DNA of 5,815 nucleotides from NCBI GenBank assembly GCA_018712905.1, contig DVGD01000097.1, forward strand, positions 1-5,815. Reading direction: 5' to 3'. Below the pieces are notes generated by a model. It was not told where the DNA came from. It searched no databases and saw only the letters and a list, made by a program, of their open reading frames with translations. Below, in pieces: positions 3,780 to 5,815 of the stretch (position 1 is the stretch's first letter; every line of letters starts with the position of its first letter). The position numbers and the translations under genes were made by a program. The stretch is from Candidatus Avoscillospira stercoripullorum (lineage in GTDB: Bacteria > Bacillota > Clostridia > Oscillospirales > Oscillospiraceae).

Positions 3780-5489
3780 TTACGGCCACAGGGTGCCGCC
3801 GTCCTCCACGGGATCGAGCGGATTGTCGGGCTCGGGTTCCGGCTCTGGCGTCGGCTCCGGTGTCGGCTCCGGCTCCGGCTCCTCGGTGGGTCCCACCACG
3901 TAGATATTGGGACGGGAGTTGTAGGTGCTGTAGATGGTGCGGCTCTCGAGAAGGTTGCCGTCGCCGTCGTAGACCTTCTGATAGGCCTCCACCTTGGCGC
4001 CGATGTAGGCGCCCTGGGTCTTCTGGCGGTAGCCCACGGGCTTGGTCTCGTCCACAACCTCCTTGTCAGGCTCGGTGAAGGTGGAGATGACCTTGTTGCT
4101 CATCTCCACGTAGTTGTCGTTTTCCTTCACGCCCCAGAAGGTGATGTTCACCTTGCCGCCATCGATGTTGGCCTGGATCTTGATGGGATTTTTCCGGTTG
4201 TTGCGGAACTGGTAGTCAAGCCCCGAATCGTAGAACACCGTGGCGTCCATGCCCTCGGGCACGTAGGTCACCTGATACATGTGGGGCGCCCGCTGCACCT
4301 GCTCGAGATCCATGTAGAGGGTGGTGTAGTAGATGGTGGACGCCACCTGGCACACGCCGCCGCCCAGGTCGTCCACGCTGGCGCCGCCGTCGGCGTAGAT
4401 GGTGGCGGGGCGGTAGCCCTTTTCGGCGGTGCGCTCGCCCACCACGTCGTTGAAGGAGAAGATCTCACCGGGGTTGATGATGGTGCCATTGATTGCCTCG
4501 CAGGCCAGGCGGAGATTCTCGGTGCGGTCGGCAATCTGGGTGTAGACGCTGGAGCGGCTTTCGAGCTTGGTGCCGAACATCTGGTGGTTGAGGGTCTTGG
4601 CGTCCAGCGCCGGCTCGGTCTCCAGCAGGGGAATGGTGAAGGTGTCGCCCTGGTTGGCGCGGGAAATCTGAGTTTTGGCGGCCTCCAGATCGAAGCGGTA
4701 GCCGCTGACGCCCTCGAGGATGGTGTGGGTCTCTTCGTCGTAGCGGGCGTCCTGGATCTGGCTGACCAATGTCTCATGGAGGCCGTCGATGTCGGCCTCC
4801 TCATAGGGAAGCACCACATAGTCCCAGGAAATCGGCTCGAATTTGCCGGTCTCGAAGGCCAGGCACACGGCCTCGTAGAGCCCCTCGGTGTCCAGCTCCC
4901 GGCCGTCCTGCCCCTTGGCCACCTGGATGACGGCCTTGTCCTCATCCAGTGCCAGGGTGGTGTTCACCGGTGCCTTGCGCACCTGTACGGCGGTCTCGTT
5001 GATGGTCTGCTGGATGGCCTCGCGGTCAAATTCCAGGGAGGTCTCCAGGGGAATGTCCGGCGCGGAGGTGCTGCACCGTAAGTAGTTGAGTACGGCCTTA
5101 AATGCGCCGTCGCTGCGGCCATAGCTGAGCGCTTCCCGCAGCGCCTCCTCGGTGTCCAGCGCCACGTTGGCCTGCTGGGGATCGAAGGTGATGGAGCGGT
5201 CGGGGAGCTGCACCTCCAACGTGGAGGCGGTGTAGGCCTCGGCCACGGCGGTCTCCACCTTGGTTCTGGCTTCGCCCATGGTGAGGCCACCCACATCCAC
5301 GCCGGCCATGTGGACGTTGGGATAGATGGTCTTGCCCTTTTCCAGCATCACGCCCCAGGCGAAGACGCCGGTGAAGGCCAGCAACACCACGATGAAGATG
5401 AGAATTGCTCCGGTGAGGGCGCTGCGCTGGCGCCGCCGTCTGCGCTTTTGGGTGGCGCGGCTGGCGGCTGAAACTGTTTTGGTTGCCAT
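3780..5489 (-). CDS. Membrane-anchored VanW-domain / G5-domain cell-wall protein
   Basis: A 569-aa protein. A basic cytoplasmic start (KRRRRRQR, 15-22) and one membrane segment (about 24-47) indicate N-in anchoring with the rest outside. Next come peptidoglycan-binding-4-like regions (about 60-170 and 230-300). A VanW domain (about 310-440) follows, with AINGTIINPGEIFSFN (332-347) and the core GGGVCQVASTIY (376-387). Then come a G5-like domain (about 464-530) and a Pro/Glu/Thr tail (537-554). There is no LPXTG. Cys380 is the invariant VanW cysteine; VanW proteins in Clostridioides difficile have been reported to act as L,D-transpeptidases, so peptidoglycan cross-linking is a reasonable inferred role. 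Despite the name, nothing here indicates a vancomycin-resistance cluster. Start choice: ATG 5487-5489 has AAAGGAG 6 nt upstream. It is monocistronic and converges on mgtE. Confidence 0.9.
   Translation of the reverse strand: MATKTVSAASRATQKRRRRRQRSALTGAILIFIVVLLAFTGVFAWGVMLEKGKTIYPNVHMAGVDVGGLTMGEARTKVETAVAEAYTASTLEVQLPDRSITFDPQQANVALDTEEALREALSYGRSDGAFKAVLNYLRCSTSAPDIPLETSLEFDREAIQQTINETAVQVRKAPVNTTLALDEDKAVIQVAKGQDGRELDTEGLYEAVCLAFETGKFEPISWDYVVLPYEEADIDGLHETLVSQIQDARYDEETHTILEGVSGYRFDLEAAKTQISRANQGDTFTIPLLETEPALDAKTLNHQMFGTKLESRSSVYTQIADRTENLRLACEAINGTIINPGEIFSFNDVVGERTAEKGYRPATIYADGGASVDDLGGGVCQVASTIYYTTLYMDLEQVQRAPHMYQVTYVPEGMDATVFYDSGLDYQFRNNRKNPIKIQANIDGGKVNITFWGVKENDNYVEMSNKVISTFTEPDKEVVDETKPVGYRQKTQGAYIGAKVEAYQKVYDGDGNLLESRTIYSTYNSRPNIYVVGPTEEPEPEPTPEPTPEPEPEPDNPLDPVEDGGTLWP
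3828..3881 (-). repeat. Pro/Glu-coding simple repeat in the VanW protein tail
   Basis: Eighteen codons encode EPEPEPTPEPTPEPEPEP (residues 537-554). On the plus strand this appears as repeated GGCTCCGGCTCC- and GGCGTCGGC-like units. Such tails usually act as extended wall-spanning spacers, and the DNA is prone to length change by slippage. Confidence 0.8.
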
Positions 5490-5522
5490 AGTCTACTCCT
5501 TTGTGAAGGAAAATCCAGAATT

Positions 5523-5540
5523 CGTATCCCCTATGATACG
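5523..5540. promoter_or_regulatory. Inverted repeat over the -10/start region of the VanW gene promoter
   Basis: CGTATC (5523-5528), six bases, GATACG (5535-5540). The right arm includes most of the -10 box (complement of 5533-5538) and the left arm falls near the expected transcription start. This is where a repressor operator would act, but a 6-bp arm can arise by chance. Confidence 0.35.
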
Positions 5541-5561
5541 GCATTTTCCTCGCCAATGCAA
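5533..5561 (-). promoter_or_regulatory. Probable sigma-A promoter of the VanW gene
   Basis: On the minus strand, TATCAT (complement of 5533-5538, 5 of 6 matches) lies 17 nt after TTGCAT (complement of 5556-5561, 3 of 6 matches). The -10 box is 43 nt upstream of the ATG. The -35 box is poor, so the promoter may be weak or activator-assisted. Confidence 0.5.
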
Positions 5562-5632
5562 CAACAAACCGGGTGCAATGGTGACGAATGGGTAACAAAA
5601 CTGCCGCCGGTGACCGTCTTCCGGGCACAATT

Positions 5633-5659
5633 GTAGGGGCGGATCTCCTGATCCGCCCC
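5633..5659 (+). repeat. GTAGGGG palindromic repeat, copy R7
   Basis: GTAGGGGCGGATC, loop TCCT, GATCCGCCCC; a 10-bp perfect stem (5636-5645 with 5650-5659), the longest of the family here. It lies upstream of the VanW promoter. No gene is visible between it and the right edge. Confidence 0.75.
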
Positions 5660-5716
5660 ACAGACTGTTGAAAAACCCCGCAGAAGACTGATGCGACAGA
5701 GCAGCGGGGGGTGTGT

Positions 5717-5739
5717 GCGGGGGGCAAAAAGCCCACCGC
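5717..5739. repeat. GC-rich hairpin with A5 loop
   Basis: GCGGGGGGC (5717-5725), loop AAAAA, GCCCACCGC (5731-5739), with 8 of 9 positions paired. It lies in the gene-free 5490-5815 stretch. No T tract follows on either strand, and its role is unknown. Confidence 0.4.
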
Positions 5740-5754
5740 GCGTTCAATCAAACA

Positions 5755-5788
5755 GGATTTTGAAACTTTTTTGAAAGTTTCAAAATCC
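5755..5788. terminator. Perfect 15-bp AT-rich hairpin, terminator-like
   Basis: GGATTTTGAAACTTT (5755-5769) and AAAGTTTCAAAATCC (5774-5788) pair perfectly around a TTTG loop. It could terminate a minus-strand gene entering from the right edge, but the tail on that strand (TGTTTGATTG) is only moderately T-rich, and on the plus strand there is no T tract. It may instead be a repeated hairpin element. Confidence 0.4.
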
Positions 5789-5815
5789 GCACAGCGTGGC
5801 GAAAAGACTTTTTCG

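Noticed and set aside
3777..5081. A 434-codon plus-strand open frame fully antisense to the VanW gene
   Set aside because: It is rich in Gly, Val, Leu and His with no recognisable domain, lies wholly opposite a well-supported gene, and is what GC-rich codon use produces on the complementary strand.
5098..5751. A 217-codon minus-strand frame over the VanW gene start and upstream region
   Set aside because: It is a shifted frame of the VanW N-terminus; its upstream part runs through a repeat and hairpins, with no RBS or domain.
5660..5815. Possible mobile-element ends, GACTGTTGAAAAA near 5663-5675 and GACTTTTTCG at the right edge
   Set aside because: The two could be imperfect inverted ends of one element, but the second is cut by the window edge and only a few bases match, so this cannot be judged.

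Overview
The window looks like chromosomal DNA from a Gram-positive, GC-rich anaerobic clostridium, most likely of the Oscillospiraceae/Ruminococcaceae type. The grounds are strong AAGGAGG-type ribosome binding sites, consensus sigma-A promoters with 17-nt spacers, an M-box magnesium riboswitch ahead of mgtE, a VanW/G5 cell-wall protein, and intergenic palindromes beginning GTAGGGG, which I associate from memory with that group. Lineage is inferred; no rRNA or phylogenetic marker is present.

Layout, left to right. (1) 1-99, minus: the first 33 codons of a class I/II PLP aminotransferase that runs off the left edge, with its RBS and promoter (141-169). (2) 170-289: a terminator-like stretch, one GTAGGGG palindrome and a hairpin overlapping the next gene's stop codon. 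(3) 290-1570, minus: a complete PLP enzyme of the methionine gamma-lyase / 'aluminium resistance' (YnbB) family, with its own promoter and a perfect 22-bp palindrome in its leader. (4) 1571-2110: a divergent control region. On the plus strand it holds a perfect-consensus promoter (TTGACA-17-TATAAT), an M-box aptamer, mutually exclusive antiterminator and terminator helices, two tiny coupled leader ORFs, and then the mgtE RBS. (5) 2111-3466, plus: mgtE, a complete Mg2+ transporter/channel, followed by a strong intrinsic terminator. (6) 3509-3779: no gene, but a cluster of GTAGGGG palindromes in alternating orientation. (7) 3780-5489, minus: a membrane-anchored VanW-domain protein with a G5 domain and a Pro/Glu tail. 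(8) 5490-5815: no gene found; this holds the VanW gene's promoter, one more GTAGGGG palindrome and two other hairpins.

Functionally, these are independent single-gene transcription units rather than one operon. The best-developed story is magnesium homeostasis. MgtE appears to be controlled at transcription by the M-box, and possibly again at translation by two short leader ORFs, the second ending inside the mgtE Shine-Dalgarno. MgtE and the VanW gene converge on a repeat-filled intergenic region. I see no phage genes, transposase, CRISPR array, tRNA or rRNA.
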